From: CAIUPE01 sp046092445
Lineage (GTDB): Bacteria > Pseudomonadota > Alphaproteobacteria > Rhizobiales > Beijerinckiaceae
Direction of reading: 5' to 3'
DNA length: 5,321 nucleotides
NCBI GenBank assembly: GCA_046092445.1
Contig: JBJTDR010000084.1
Span: 1 to 5,321 of the forward strand
The notes below the pieces were generated by a model that was not told where the DNA came from, ran no database searches, and saw only the letters and a program-made list of their open reading frames with translations. Shown here in pieces: positions 1-5,321 of the stretch. Both the position numbers and the translations under genes were made by a program. How positions within the stretch are numbered: the first letter of the stretch is position 1; every line of letters begins with the position of its first letter.

Positions 1-1352
1 ATGCTGATTCGATCCCGATGCTCGTAATCTCCGCGGTCAATGGTCTCGGCAAAATGGGGTCGGGGAACGGTCATCTCCACGAATTGAAAGATCAGCGCCG
101 CCTCGCCGAGGGCGCAGCCGCCTTCAGCCATACCGTCTTCACACCTGCCGATCTCGATCAGGCCGTAGCGCGCGCCTTCGCGCTATTCTCCGGTGCGCGT
201 CCGCGTCCCGTCCACATCGAAATCCCGACTGACATCATCACGATGGACTGCTCGGCCCATCGCGGTCCCGGAGCAGCAACCCTCCCGCTTCGCGGTGCGC
301 CACGTCACGAACCTCTGGGCGAGGCGTCGGCACTCCTCGCATCAGCCCGCACACCGCTTCTGCTGGTTGGCGGCGGAGCCGTCGACGCATCCGCTGAAAT
401 CCGTGAACTAGCCGAGCGTCTCGATGCCCCCGTCATCATGACCGTGAATGGCCGCGGTATTCTGCCGCCCGGCCATCCCCTTTCCGTCTCCGCCAATGCG
501 AGCCTGCCCGCACCGCGCGCCTTGATGGCGGAAGCGGATGTCATTCTGGCCATCGGCACCGAAATCGGCCCCACCGATTACGACTGGAACGAGGAGGGCC
601 CTGCCACACTTAACGGCTTCCTTATTCGCGTCGATATCGATCCCGAACAGGCCATGCGTGGTCACCGCGCCGCGTGCATCATCATTGCCGATGCGGCCGA
701 AACAGCACGCGAACTGCTCTCGCTGGTCCCGTCGAAAGGGTCCCGGGATGGCGCAGTCCGCAGCAGCCGCGCCCGCGCGGCCATTGCCCGCGACAGTCTC
801 AATCTCACCTATCGCGCCTCGCTTGCAATGCTCGAGACAGTCCGTCAAACACTGCCCGACGCCGTCATCGTCGGCGACTCGGCCCAGCCCGTCTATGCCG
901 CCTCCGTTGCCTATGAAGCCGAACGCCCCCGCGCGTTTTTCTGCTCCGCAACGGGGTTCGGTACATTGGGCTATGCTTTGCCTGCCGCAATCGGTGCCAA
1001 AATCGGCCAGCCCGACCGTCCTGTCATCTGCCTGATTGGCGATGGCGGCTTGCAATTCTCGGTCGGCGAACTCGCCTCTGCGGTCGAGGCCAACACGCCA
1101 ATCATCATTCTGCTCTGGAACAATTTCGGCTATGGCGAGATCAAGTCTTTCATGGTCTCGCGCCAGATTCAGCCGATCGGCATTGATATCGGAACGCCTG
1201 ACTTTGTCCTGCTTGCAAAGGCTTTCGGCGCGGCCTCGGAGCGTCTTGAGGCACCCGATGATCTCGCCCGTCTCCTGAGCGAAGCCGCCTCGCGCAACGT
1301 TCCGACCCTGATCGAGATCAACGAGGCAAGTTACGTCGCCGCCAAGGGCTAG
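1..1352 (+). CDS. aruI: Thiamine-diphosphate-dependent decarboxylase, probably 5-guanidino-2-oxopentanoate (2-ketoarginine) decarboxylase; 5' end missing
   Basis: The reading frame is open from the window edge (Ala-Asp-Ser-Ile-Pro precede the first Met at 18), so the ATG at 18 is internal and the true start lies upstream. About 450 residues are visible. Acetolactate-synthase-like family members run about 530-550, so roughly the first 85 are missing, including the catalytic glutamate of the pyrimidine-binding domain. Visible are the end of that domain (LHELKDQ), the central domain (LLLVGGGAVDAS, then VILAIGTEIGPTDYDWNEEG) and the C-terminal ThDP domain with ATGFGTLGYALPAAIGAK and the metal/diphosphate motif GDGG (from 1038) ending in NN at 1119-1124. 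The GTEIGPTDYD segment recalls AruI, which decarboxylates 2-ketoarginine to 4-guanidinobutyraldehyde in the cytoplasmic arginine transaminase pathway. The adjacent guanidine hydrolase gene supports a guanidino substrate. Family membership is very secure. The substrate is less so: another 2-oxo acid decarboxylase or an acetolactate-synthase-like enzyme remains possible. Confidence 0.85.
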   Translation, partial: ADSIPMLVISAVNGLGKMGSGNGHLHELKDQRRLAEGAAAFSHTVFTPADLDQAVARAFALFSGARPRPVHIEIPTDIITMDCSAHRGPGAATLPLRGAPRHEPLGEASALLASARTPLLLVGGGAVDASAEIRELAERLDAPVIMTVNGRGILPPGHPLSVSANASLPAPRALMAEADVILAIGTEIGPTDYDWNEEGPATLNGFLIRVDIDPEQAMRGHRAACIIIADAAETARELLSLVPSKGSRDGAVRSSRARAAIARDSLNLTYRASLAMLETVRQTLPDAVIVGDSAQPVYAASVAYEAERPRAFFCSATGFGTLGYALPAAIGAKIGQPDRPVICLIGDGGLQFSVGELASAVEANTPIIILLWNNFGYGEIKSFMVSRQIQPIGIDIGTPDFVLLAKAFGAASERLEAPDDLARLLSEAASRNVPTLIEINEASYVAAKG

Positions 1353-1355
1353 GCA

Positions 1356-1383
1356 GCGCTGGGTCTAAGCAGCTCTCCAGCGC
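1356..1383. terminator. Possible hairpin between two convergent genes
   Basis: A perfect 7-bp inverted repeat, GCGCTGG (1356-1362) and CCAGCGC (1377-1383), spans the 12-base gap between the two facing stop codons and runs into the end of the leftward gene. The loop is 14 bases and no T-run follows on either side, so it is not a classical rho-independent terminator. It could act as a weak bidirectional one or be chance in GC-rich DNA. Confidence 0.2.
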
Positions 1384-2183
1384 AAAGACATGCAGGAGAG
1401 CCCGGCATCAACCTTTGCAATCTCGGACGTCTCCAGCGGCACAACCTGATATCCCGCCTCCTGCAATCGTTTGATCGTTCCCGGAAACGCTTTCCCCGCC
1501 AGCACCCGATCATTGATCCGGAGTGCGTTGGCCGCTCCCTCTTCGCCCTCGGGCGTATAGATAATGTTCAATCCGTCAAAGACGCCACCCGCAGCGAGTC
1601 GCTTCGTTGAAAGCACCGTACCCTCGTCAAGCAGCGAACAGTCTGACTTGAAGTGCAACACATTGGCCGGCGTCCGCACAATCACCGGGTTCTTGCCGAA
1701 TTCCCCGAGACACGCGGCAAGCGCTTCCGCACCCGTCTGGTTCGTCCGGTCGGAAAGCCCGATCATCACCCTGTCCTGCAACACCAGAATATCCCCGCCA
1801 TCGGCAAATCCGGGCGCAGGCAGCTCAAGCACGCGTCCGAAGTGCCGGCGCAGCACTGGCGCGATCTCTGCCGCTTCCCCGAACCGGCTCTTCGCCCCGG
1901 GCCGCATCACGATGGCACCTTCCGTGAACACGAGCGCCGGATCCTCGACGAACATCGAGTCGGGGTAGGCGTCCAAAGCCGGCAGTACCTCCACCGTCAG
2001 TCCCGCCTCTCTCAACGCCTCCACATAGGCGGCATTCTCCGAGATCACGCGGCCATAGTCCGGCGCACCGACATCGACAGCCCGCACCCCGTTCACAATC
2101 GCAGCACAAGGGGTTCGTACAATGGCATGGGTGAAATGGTAGACGGGTTCTGTTGGCACGGGAGAGTCCTGATCATCCGGCAT
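1365..2183 (-). CDS. ddaH: Dimethylarginine dimethylaminohydrolase (DDAH)-type guanidine hydrolase
   Basis: A 272-residue cytosolic enzyme of the amidinotransferase/guanidine-modifying superfamily. DDAH hydrolyses asymmetric dimethyl- or monomethylarginine to citrulline plus di- or monomethylamine. Family landmarks appear in order: HFTHAIVRTP near the N-terminus (18-25), PDSMFVEDPALV (74-85; substrate-binding Asp/Glu), MRPGAKSRFGE (93-103), FADGGDIL (126-133), LSDRTNQTG (143-151), the catalytic His177 in NVLHFKSD, and the catalytic Cys264 in VDAGLSCMSLRW close to the C-terminus. The C-terminal Cys context differs from arginine deiminase, which ends in a GGxHCMT-type motif, and the length fits DDAH (about 250-285). 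The ATG at 2183 has no Shine-Dalgarno. An in-frame GTG at 2159 has AGGA seven bases upstream, still leaves nine residues before the FTHAIVR block, and may be the true start (264 aa). The gene converges on the 2-ketoarginine decarboxylase-like gene. Other guanidine substrates, for example hydroxyarginine, cannot be excluded. Confidence 0.88.
   Translation of the reverse strand: MPDDQDSPVPTEPVYHFTHAIVRTPCAAIVNGVRAVDVGAPDYGRVISENAAYVEALREAGLTVEVLPALDAYPDSMFVEDPALVFTEGAIVMRPGAKSRFGEAAEIAPVLRRHFGRVLELPAPGFADGGDILVLQDRVMIGLSDRTNQTGAEALAACLGEFGKNPVIVRTPANVLHFKSDCSLLDEGTVLSTKRLAAGGVFDGLNIIYTPEGEEGAANALRINDRVLAGKAFPGTIKRLQEAGYQVVPLETSEIAKVDAGLSCMSLRWRAA
2167..2170 (-). promoter_or_regulatory. Shine-Dalgarno AGGA for an alternative GTG start of the DDAH gene
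   Basis: On the minus strand AGGA lies seven bases before an in-frame GTG at 2159. The annotated ATG at 2183 has no purine-rich element in the usual window. This site therefore favours the shorter, 264-residue product. Confidence 0.4.
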
Positions 2184-2198
2184 CGAGATCGTGTGTTT

Positions 2199-2227
2199 AC
2201 CACATCTTCAATTGGAATATTGGTCAA
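2199..2227 (-). promoter_or_regulatory. Weak sigma-70-like promoter candidate for the DDAH gene
   Basis: The minus strand reads TTGACC (2227-2222), a 17-base spacer, then TGTGGT (2204-2199). The -35 box matches five of six consensus bases, but the -10 box only three of six. Transcription would begin around 2192, giving a leader of about 30 bases before the GTG at 2159 but almost none before the ATG at 2183. The 12-bp tandem repeats lie directly upstream of the -35 box, where a regulator could bind. Confidence 0.2.
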
Positions 2228-2238
2228 AATCCGACTGG

Positions 2239-2274
2239 AACTCCAACGCAAACTCCAACACGAACTCCAACGCG
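2239..2274. repeat. Three tandem 12-bp repeats upstream of the DDAH gene
   Basis: Three consecutive 12-base units read AACTCCAACGCA (2239-2250), AACTCCAACACG (2251-2262) and AACTCCAACGCG (2263-2274). The first nine bases, AACTCCAAC, are identical in all three and only the last three vary. The first unit overlaps a short inverted repeat, TGGAACTCCA (2236-2245). The array sits about 55-90 bases upstream of the DDAH ATG. It could be a multi-site operator bound on nearly one helical face, or a simple slippage repeat. Confidence 0.75.
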
Positions 2275-2349
2275 GAAAAAAAGGCTGCTTTGTTCCACGT
2301 TATTTCCAGCAAACAGTGCCGTTTTTTCCGCATAATTTCCGCGAGTGAT

Positions 2350-2360
2350 GGAACAGTTCC
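2350..2360. promoter_or_regulatory. Short palindrome GGAACAGTTCC, operator candidate
   Basis: Five-base arms GGAAC and GTTCC flank a single A, giving a perfect 11-base inverted repeat about 170 bases upstream of the DDAH start. The size suits a dimeric regulator half-site pair, but an arm of five bases can easily arise by chance and no regulator gene is present in the window. Confidence 0.2.
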
Positions 2361-2485
2361 GATTGTGATTGTGCCACGACGGATTTGGAATAGTCACGCG
2401 GCGATGCATGGAATTGCCGTTGTCTGTTCATTTCAAAGTCATAAGGTCACGCTTCCAATCGCTCTGTAGATTGCAATTGCCTCGT

Positions 2486-2516
2486 AAAGGCGCAGTCAAG
2501 GCTGTGAGCCGCCTTT
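2486..2516. terminator. Imperfect stem-loop, possible terminator downstream of the aminotransferase gene
   Basis: AAAGGCG (2486-2492) pairs with CGCCTTT (2510-2516) around a 17-base loop. The loop contains a competing small hairpin, GGCT-GTG-AGCC (2500-2510). It lies about 130-160 bases past the aminotransferase stop. On the minus strand only the three T of the stem follow it. On the plus strand a run of four T ends the stem, so its polarity suits a rightward transcript better, yet no rightward gene precedes it. Terminator function is uncertain. Confidence 0.25.
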
Positions 2517-2648
2517 TCATCTTTTGCAACACCTACTTCTTGATTGAGATCATTCGCCTTCACGGACGTTCTCTGTGTCTCCTAAGGCCGTTTGGCGTGA
2601 TCTCTCTTTCGGGCGCGGCATGATGTTGAGCATTGGTGTCAAATCAAC

Positions 2649-4025
2649 TCAATCAGCCCCGATTTCAGCCAGTACCTTGTCAAGCGCAGTCACCAGATGA
2701 TCAACATCCTCTGACGTGGTGTCGGGTGAGATCAGCATCATATTGTGAAATGGCGCAATTAGGACGCCTTGATTCAGCAATCCGATATGAATCGCTCCTT
2801 CCAGCTCGGGATGATGGGATTTTTCCGCCTCTGTGCCATTTTTGAGCAGTTTTTCTGAAAAAATCAACTCTATACGCGCCCCGACACGGATCACATGCCA
2901 CGGCATTTTGTGCCGTTCGATGACTTGGCGCAGCCGTTCTTCAGCAGTACCCGCCAACGTCTCCATATGTCGATAATTCGCCGGCGTCATAACATATTCG
3001 AGTGACGCCCGAAGGGCAGTAAGCGAGAGCGCATTCGCTGAAAGCGTGGTTCCCATCCCCGAATGACCCGACTCCTTTTCGAAAAGTGCCTGTTCATATT
3101 TGCTGGCAACTTCTCGCGTCATACCCCAAACCGCCGTCGGAACGCCGCCCGCAATTGCCTTTCCGCATACCCAAAGATCAGGCTCAAGTCCGAAAATGCG
3201 CGAATATCCGCCATATCCGGATGAAATCGTGTGGGTTTCATCAATCAACAGCAGTGTTCCGGTCTGCCGTGTCAGTGTTCGCAAGGCATCATGAAATCCC
3301 GGGTCCGGCAGCACCATCGACGAATTGGTCAACACCGGCTCAGTGATGACGCAGGCAATATCCAGTTTTTCCAACGCGTCGCGCAAACTCTCGACATCAT
3401 TGAACTCCACCACCTCTGTCATCGCCGTCAAATCGGTGAACTGGCCCATTAAACCGGGCCTGTGAACCCTTTCTCCGTGCTTTAATCGGACAAAAGTTTC
3501 ATCAACCGTCCCGTGATAGCACCCATGAAAAACCAGAATTTTCGGACGATTTGTGATCGTCCGCGCAAGTCTCAACGCGAAGCGGTTCGCATCGGTTGCC
3601 GTTAGGGCTATCTGCCATACCGGCAGGCCGAATGTCTTTGCGAGAAGCGTGCCGACAATTGCCGCATCAGCCGTTGGCAGCATATGCGTGAAACCCTGTT
3701 CCGCCTGACGTTTAACAGCCCGAGCAATCGGTTCAGGGGAATGCCCGAACATTGCGCCCGTATCGCCAAGACAGAAATCAGCATACTGATTGCCATCAAT
3801 ATCGGTCAGAGATGCACCTTTAGCTTGAGCAATGATCAGCGGATAGGGGAGCGGCCAATCTGTCATCCATTGCATCGGGACGCCATTTACGAAGCCCGAA
3901 CGCGCGTCTATGGCACGTTCTGCCGCTTTCGGACGCTTTATCGGATAGATGGCGTTCTGTGACTGTCTGTAGCGTTCAAGTGATGTTCGTTTAACACCTT
4001 TGACGATCTCCAGTCGATTTTCCAT
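2649..4025 (-). CDS. Class III PLP-dependent aminotransferase, glutamate-1-semialdehyde aminotransferase-like
   Basis: A 458-residue fold-type I PLP enzyme from the ATG at 4025. Visible landmarks: AKGASLTDIDGNQYADF (68-84), GAMFGHSPEPI (90-100), the phosphate-binding region TATDANRFALRLAR (142-155), HGCYHG (167-172), ITEPVLTNSSMVLPDPGF (227-244), the conserved Asp262 in LLLIDETHT, which pairs with the PLP ring nitrogen, the Schiff-base Lys289 in VCGKAIAGG, and GMGTTLSANALS (323-334). The overall plan resembles HemL-type enzymes, but the usual SGTEA motif reads TATDA and the N-terminal extension is long, so a catabolic transaminase is likelier than tetrapyrrole synthesis. Donor and acceptor cannot be read from the sequence. 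The ATG lacks a ribosome-binding site. A TTG at 4040 has AAGG six bases upstream and may be the true start; the frame stays open to a TTG at 4046. The gene is divergent from an amine-oxidoreductase-like gene with a 185-bp gap, suggesting shared regulation. Confidence 0.88.
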   Translation of the reverse strand: MENRLEIVKGVKRTSLERYRQSQNAIYPIKRPKAAERAIDARSGFVNGVPMQWMTDWPLPYPLIIAQAKGASLTDIDGNQYADFCLGDTGAMFGHSPEPIARAVKRQAEQGFTHMLPTADAAIVGTLLAKTFGLPVWQIALTATDANRFALRLARTITNRPKILVFHGCYHGTVDETFVRLKHGERVHRPGLMGQFTDLTAMTEVVEFNDVESLRDALEKLDIACVITEPVLTNSSMVLPDPGFHDALRTLTRQTGTLLLIDETHTISSGYGGYSRIFGLEPDLWVCGKAIAGGVPTAVWGMTREVASKYEQALFEKESGHSGMGTTLSANALSLTALRASLEYVMTPANYRHMETLAGTAEERLRQVIERHKMPWHVIRVGARIELIFSEKLLKNGTEAEKSHHPELEGAIHIGLLNQGVLIAPFHNMMLISPDTTSEDVDHLVTALDKVLAEIGAD

Positions 4026-4210
4026 GTCTGAAGCGCTCAACCGCAACCTTGAAAAGTTCTGTTTTATGTCATCTTCCGAATGGTCCCTTCAGTCAATGGT
4101 CGTCTCTGTCGCTTTTTGTATTCGGGCCTCTTTGGCTTGAGAAAATTATCGGCTAAAAAGAAATCTTCGTGACGCTGGAATCTTTTATTAGCCTCGAAAT
4201 TTTGGTTCAA
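4026..4210. promoter_or_regulatory. Divergent intergenic region, presumed to hold both promoters
   Basis: This 185-bp AT-rich gap separates the starts of the leftward aminotransferase and the rightward oxidoreductase, so promoters for both should lie here. AATGGTC occurs twice as a direct repeat (4079-4085 and 4095-4101). TTGAGA at 4137-4142 could be a rightward -35 box, but I find no good -10 box 16-18 bases after it. No riboswitch-like structure or strong operator stands out. Confidence 0.35.
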
Positions 4211-5321
4211 ATGGCAAAATTTAGCAATCTTTTCAGACCGATCAGTGTTGGCATGATCTCGATCGGGAACCGAATTATCTCTACTGGGCACGATACTGTG
4301 ATGGCTCATGATGGGCACGTGACAGACCGACTGATTGCCTATCATGAGGCGCGAGCGAAGGGTGGTGCCGGGCTAATCATTGTTCAGGTTTCCGGCGTTC
4401 ACGAAACGGCCCGATACACATCGCATATGTTGATGGCAACCGATGATAGTTCCATTCCGGGATACCGGAAACTTGCCAAAGCGGTTCATGCGCATGGAAC
4501 AAAAATATTTGGGCAATTGTTTCATCCCGGGCGCGAAATCATGGAAACGCAAGACGGCACGTTGCCAGTCGCCTACGCACCATCTGCCGTTCCGAACTCG
4601 CGTTTTCACGTGATGCCGGTACCGTTATCGCTGTCGATGATCAGGGAAATCATAGAAGGCTATGCGAGTGCTGCTTTGCGCATGCAAAAAGCAGGATTTG
4701 ACGGCTGTGAAATCGTTGCCAGTCACGGTTATCTTCCGGCCCAATTCCTTAATCCGAACATTAACAACCGGACGGATTCATACGGCGGTAGCCTTCCAAA
4801 TCGACTCCGCTTTCTTGACGAAGTCGCTACAGCAATTCGGCAAAAAGTCGGCGATAAGCTCGTAGTTGGTGTAAGGATTAGTGGGGAGGAAAGAGACGTC
4901 GAATCTATTGATGTTGGGGAAGTGCTGGAAGTCTGTCGAATGCTCGATAAGGCTGGTTCAGTTGATTATTTTCATGTGATTGCTGGTACATCGGCCTCTT
5001 TATCAGGTGCAATTCATATCGTGCCGCCCATGTACCTTGAAACAGGCTACATTGCCCCGTTCGCGGCAACGGTGAAGGGCATTGTTTCGAAGCCGGTTTT
5101 TGTAACAGGACGGATCAACCAGCCTCAAATAGCAGAAGCAATTCTCGCAAAGGGTCAGGCCGATATGTGCGGTATGACGCGTGCGATGATTTCCGATCCT
5201 GATATGCCGAGAAAAGCACTCGAAGGGCGAAGTGATGATATTCGGGCGTGTATCAGCTGTAATCAGGCATGTATTGGTCATTTTCATAAAGGTTACCCAA
5301 TTTCATGCATCCAATTTCCTG
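4211..5321 (+). CDS. FMN/4Fe-4S (and probably FAD) oxidoreductase of the 2,4-dienoyl-CoA reductase/trimethylamine dehydrogenase family, candidate N-demethylase; 3' end missing
   Basis: 370 codons are visible and the frame is open at the window end. The start MAKFSNLFRPISVGMISIGNR matches the family's N-terminus. A GTG at 4169 and a TTG at 4202 are in frame, but the extra residues do not fit, and no start has a clear Shine-Dalgarno. The FMN-binding TIM barrel spans roughly 1-335, with GQLFHPGR (101-108), EIVASHGYLPAQFLNP (167-182), NRTDSYGGSLPNR (186-198), GVRISGEE (220-227), TGRIN (299-303) and the phosphate-site GMTRAMISDP (321-330). Next come cluster cysteines Cys347, Cys350, Cys354 and Cys366 (C-x2-C-x3-C-x11-C), the spacing of E. 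coli dienoyl-CoA reductase. A C-terminal FAD/NAD(P)-binding half of about 300 residues should follow outside the window. The usual HxxH of enoate reductases is VxxH here (Val169, His172). Segments such as HETARY and ISCIQFP recall proteins annotated as N-methylproline or related amine demethylases. That substrate class is inferred from memory. Confidence 0.85.
   Translation, partial: MAKFSNLFRPISVGMISIGNRIISTGHDTVMAHDGHVTDRLIAYHEARAKGGAGLIIVQVSGVHETARYTSHMLMATDDSSIPGYRKLAKAVHAHGTKIFGQLFHPGREIMETQDGTLPVAYAPSAVPNSRFHVMPVPLSLSMIREIIEGYASAALRMQKAGFDGCEIVASHGYLPAQFLNPNINNRTDSYGGSLPNRLRFLDEVATAIRQKVGDKLVVGVRISGEERDVESIDVGEVLEVCRMLDKAGSVDYFHVIAGTSASLSGAIHIVPPMYLETGYIAPFAATVKGIVSKPVFVTGRINQPQIAEAILAKGQADMCGMTRAMISDPDMPRKALEGRSDDIRACISCNQACIGHFHKGYPISCIQFP

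Larger units (their letters stand above)
2184..2648. other. 465-bp non-coding region between the DDAH and aminotransferase genes
   Basis: No reading frame here has a recognisable domain or convincing start. The segment is the upstream region of the leftward DDAH gene and the downstream region of the leftward aminotransferase gene. It contains the 12-bp tandem repeats (2239-2274), TTTCCGC twice at an 11-base period (2325-2331 and 2336-2342), the palindrome GGAACAGTTCC (2350-2360), the palindrome GCAATTGC (2473-2480) and a stem-loop (2486-2516). Base composition drops in this stretch: one line, 2281-2340, is 26 G+C of 60. The part from about 2450 to 2640 shows nothing I can name. Confidence 0.6.

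Noticed and set aside
538..1035. 165-residue plus-strand frame inside the decarboxylase gene
   Set aside because: It is an out-of-frame shadow rich in Pro, Ser and Arg, covering the decarboxylase's own conserved regions.
408..1055. 215-residue reading frame on the minus strand inside the decarboxylase gene
   Set aside because: It is antisense to a gene with intact family motifs. Long antisense frames are common in GC-rich DNA, and its Gly/Asp/Ala-rich translation has no domain.
1365..2183. Arginine deiminase as an alternative identity
   Set aside because: The protein is far shorter than the roughly 400 residues of arginine deiminase, and the Cys context (DAGLSCMSLRW) is that of DDAH.
2239..2274. 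CRISPR-like array
   Set aside because: The 12-base units are directly adjacent, with no spacers of 25-40 bases, so this is a tandem repeat.
1653..2348. 231-residue plus-strand frame opposite the DDAH gene and extending into the gap
   Set aside because: Most of it is antisense to the DDAH active-site coding region. The translation is rich in His, Arg and Gln with no recognisable fold.
2224..2409. 61-residue minus-strand frame with a VGV-rich C-terminus
   Set aside because: The Val-Gly pattern is only the 12-bp tandem repeat read in one frame. There is no clear ribosome-binding site or domain.
2369..2623. 84-residue plus-strand frame in the gap, with a hydrophobic middle
   Set aside because: I see no ribosome-binding site, known motif or coding bias; it is not strong enough to call as a small membrane protein.
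2649..4025. HemL, glutamate-1-semialdehyde aminotransferase of tetrapyrrole synthesis
   Set aside because: The phosphate-binding motif and N-terminal extension differ and the neighbours are catabolic. Alphaproteobacteria normally make 5-aminolevulinate with HemA-type synthase and do not need HemL.
4064..4345. 93-residue minus-strand frame overlapping the flavoprotein start
   Set aside because: It is antisense to the conserved N-terminus of the flavoprotein and has no domain of its own.

Overview
The window looks like an accessory catabolic region from an alphaproteobacterium, most likely a member of the Rhizobiales/Hyphomicrobiales (the Brucella/Ochrobactrum, Rhizobium or Mesorhizobium type). 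This rests on GC-rich, C/G-ending codon use in the left part and on my recollection of similar protein families; there is no rRNA or marker gene to confirm it. It holds four protein genes, two of them cut by or close to the window edges, and no RNA genes, CRISPR array or recognisable insertion sequence.

Left part (1-2183, GC-rich). A thiamine-diphosphate-dependent decarboxylase, missing its N-terminus, runs rightward to 1352. It most resembles 5-guanidino-2-oxopentanoate (2-ketoarginine) decarboxylase, AruI. Twelve bases after its stop is the stop of a leftward gene for a dimethylarginine dimethylaminohydrolase (DDAH)-type guanidine hydrolase with its catalytic His and Cys in place. The pair is convergent, and both enzymes act on arginine-derived guanidino compounds.

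Middle (2184-2648, AT-richer, no convincing gene). This gap holds three 12-bp tandem repeats just upstream of the DDAH gene, a short perfect palindrome, a repeated TTTCCGC word and an imperfect stem-loop.

Right part (2649-5321, clearly lower GC). A leftward class III PLP-dependent aminotransferase of the glutamate-1-semialdehyde-aminotransferase-like branch is divergent from a rightward FMN/4Fe-4S oxidoreductase of the 2,4-dienoyl-CoA reductase/trimethylamine dehydrogenase family. The oxidoreductase is cut by the window end just after its iron-sulfur cysteines. Its sequence fits an N-demethylating amine oxidoreductase better than an enoate reductase.

Together the genes suggest breakdown of arginine-like or N-methylated nitrogen compounds: a hydrolase releasing methylamines from methylarginines, a decarboxylase for 2-ketoarginine, a transaminase and a candidate N-demethylase. 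Each individual family call is reasonably supported. The idea that they form one pathway is inference, and the composition change between the two halves argues that they may have been assembled from two sources. I do not see a clearly new biological system here.
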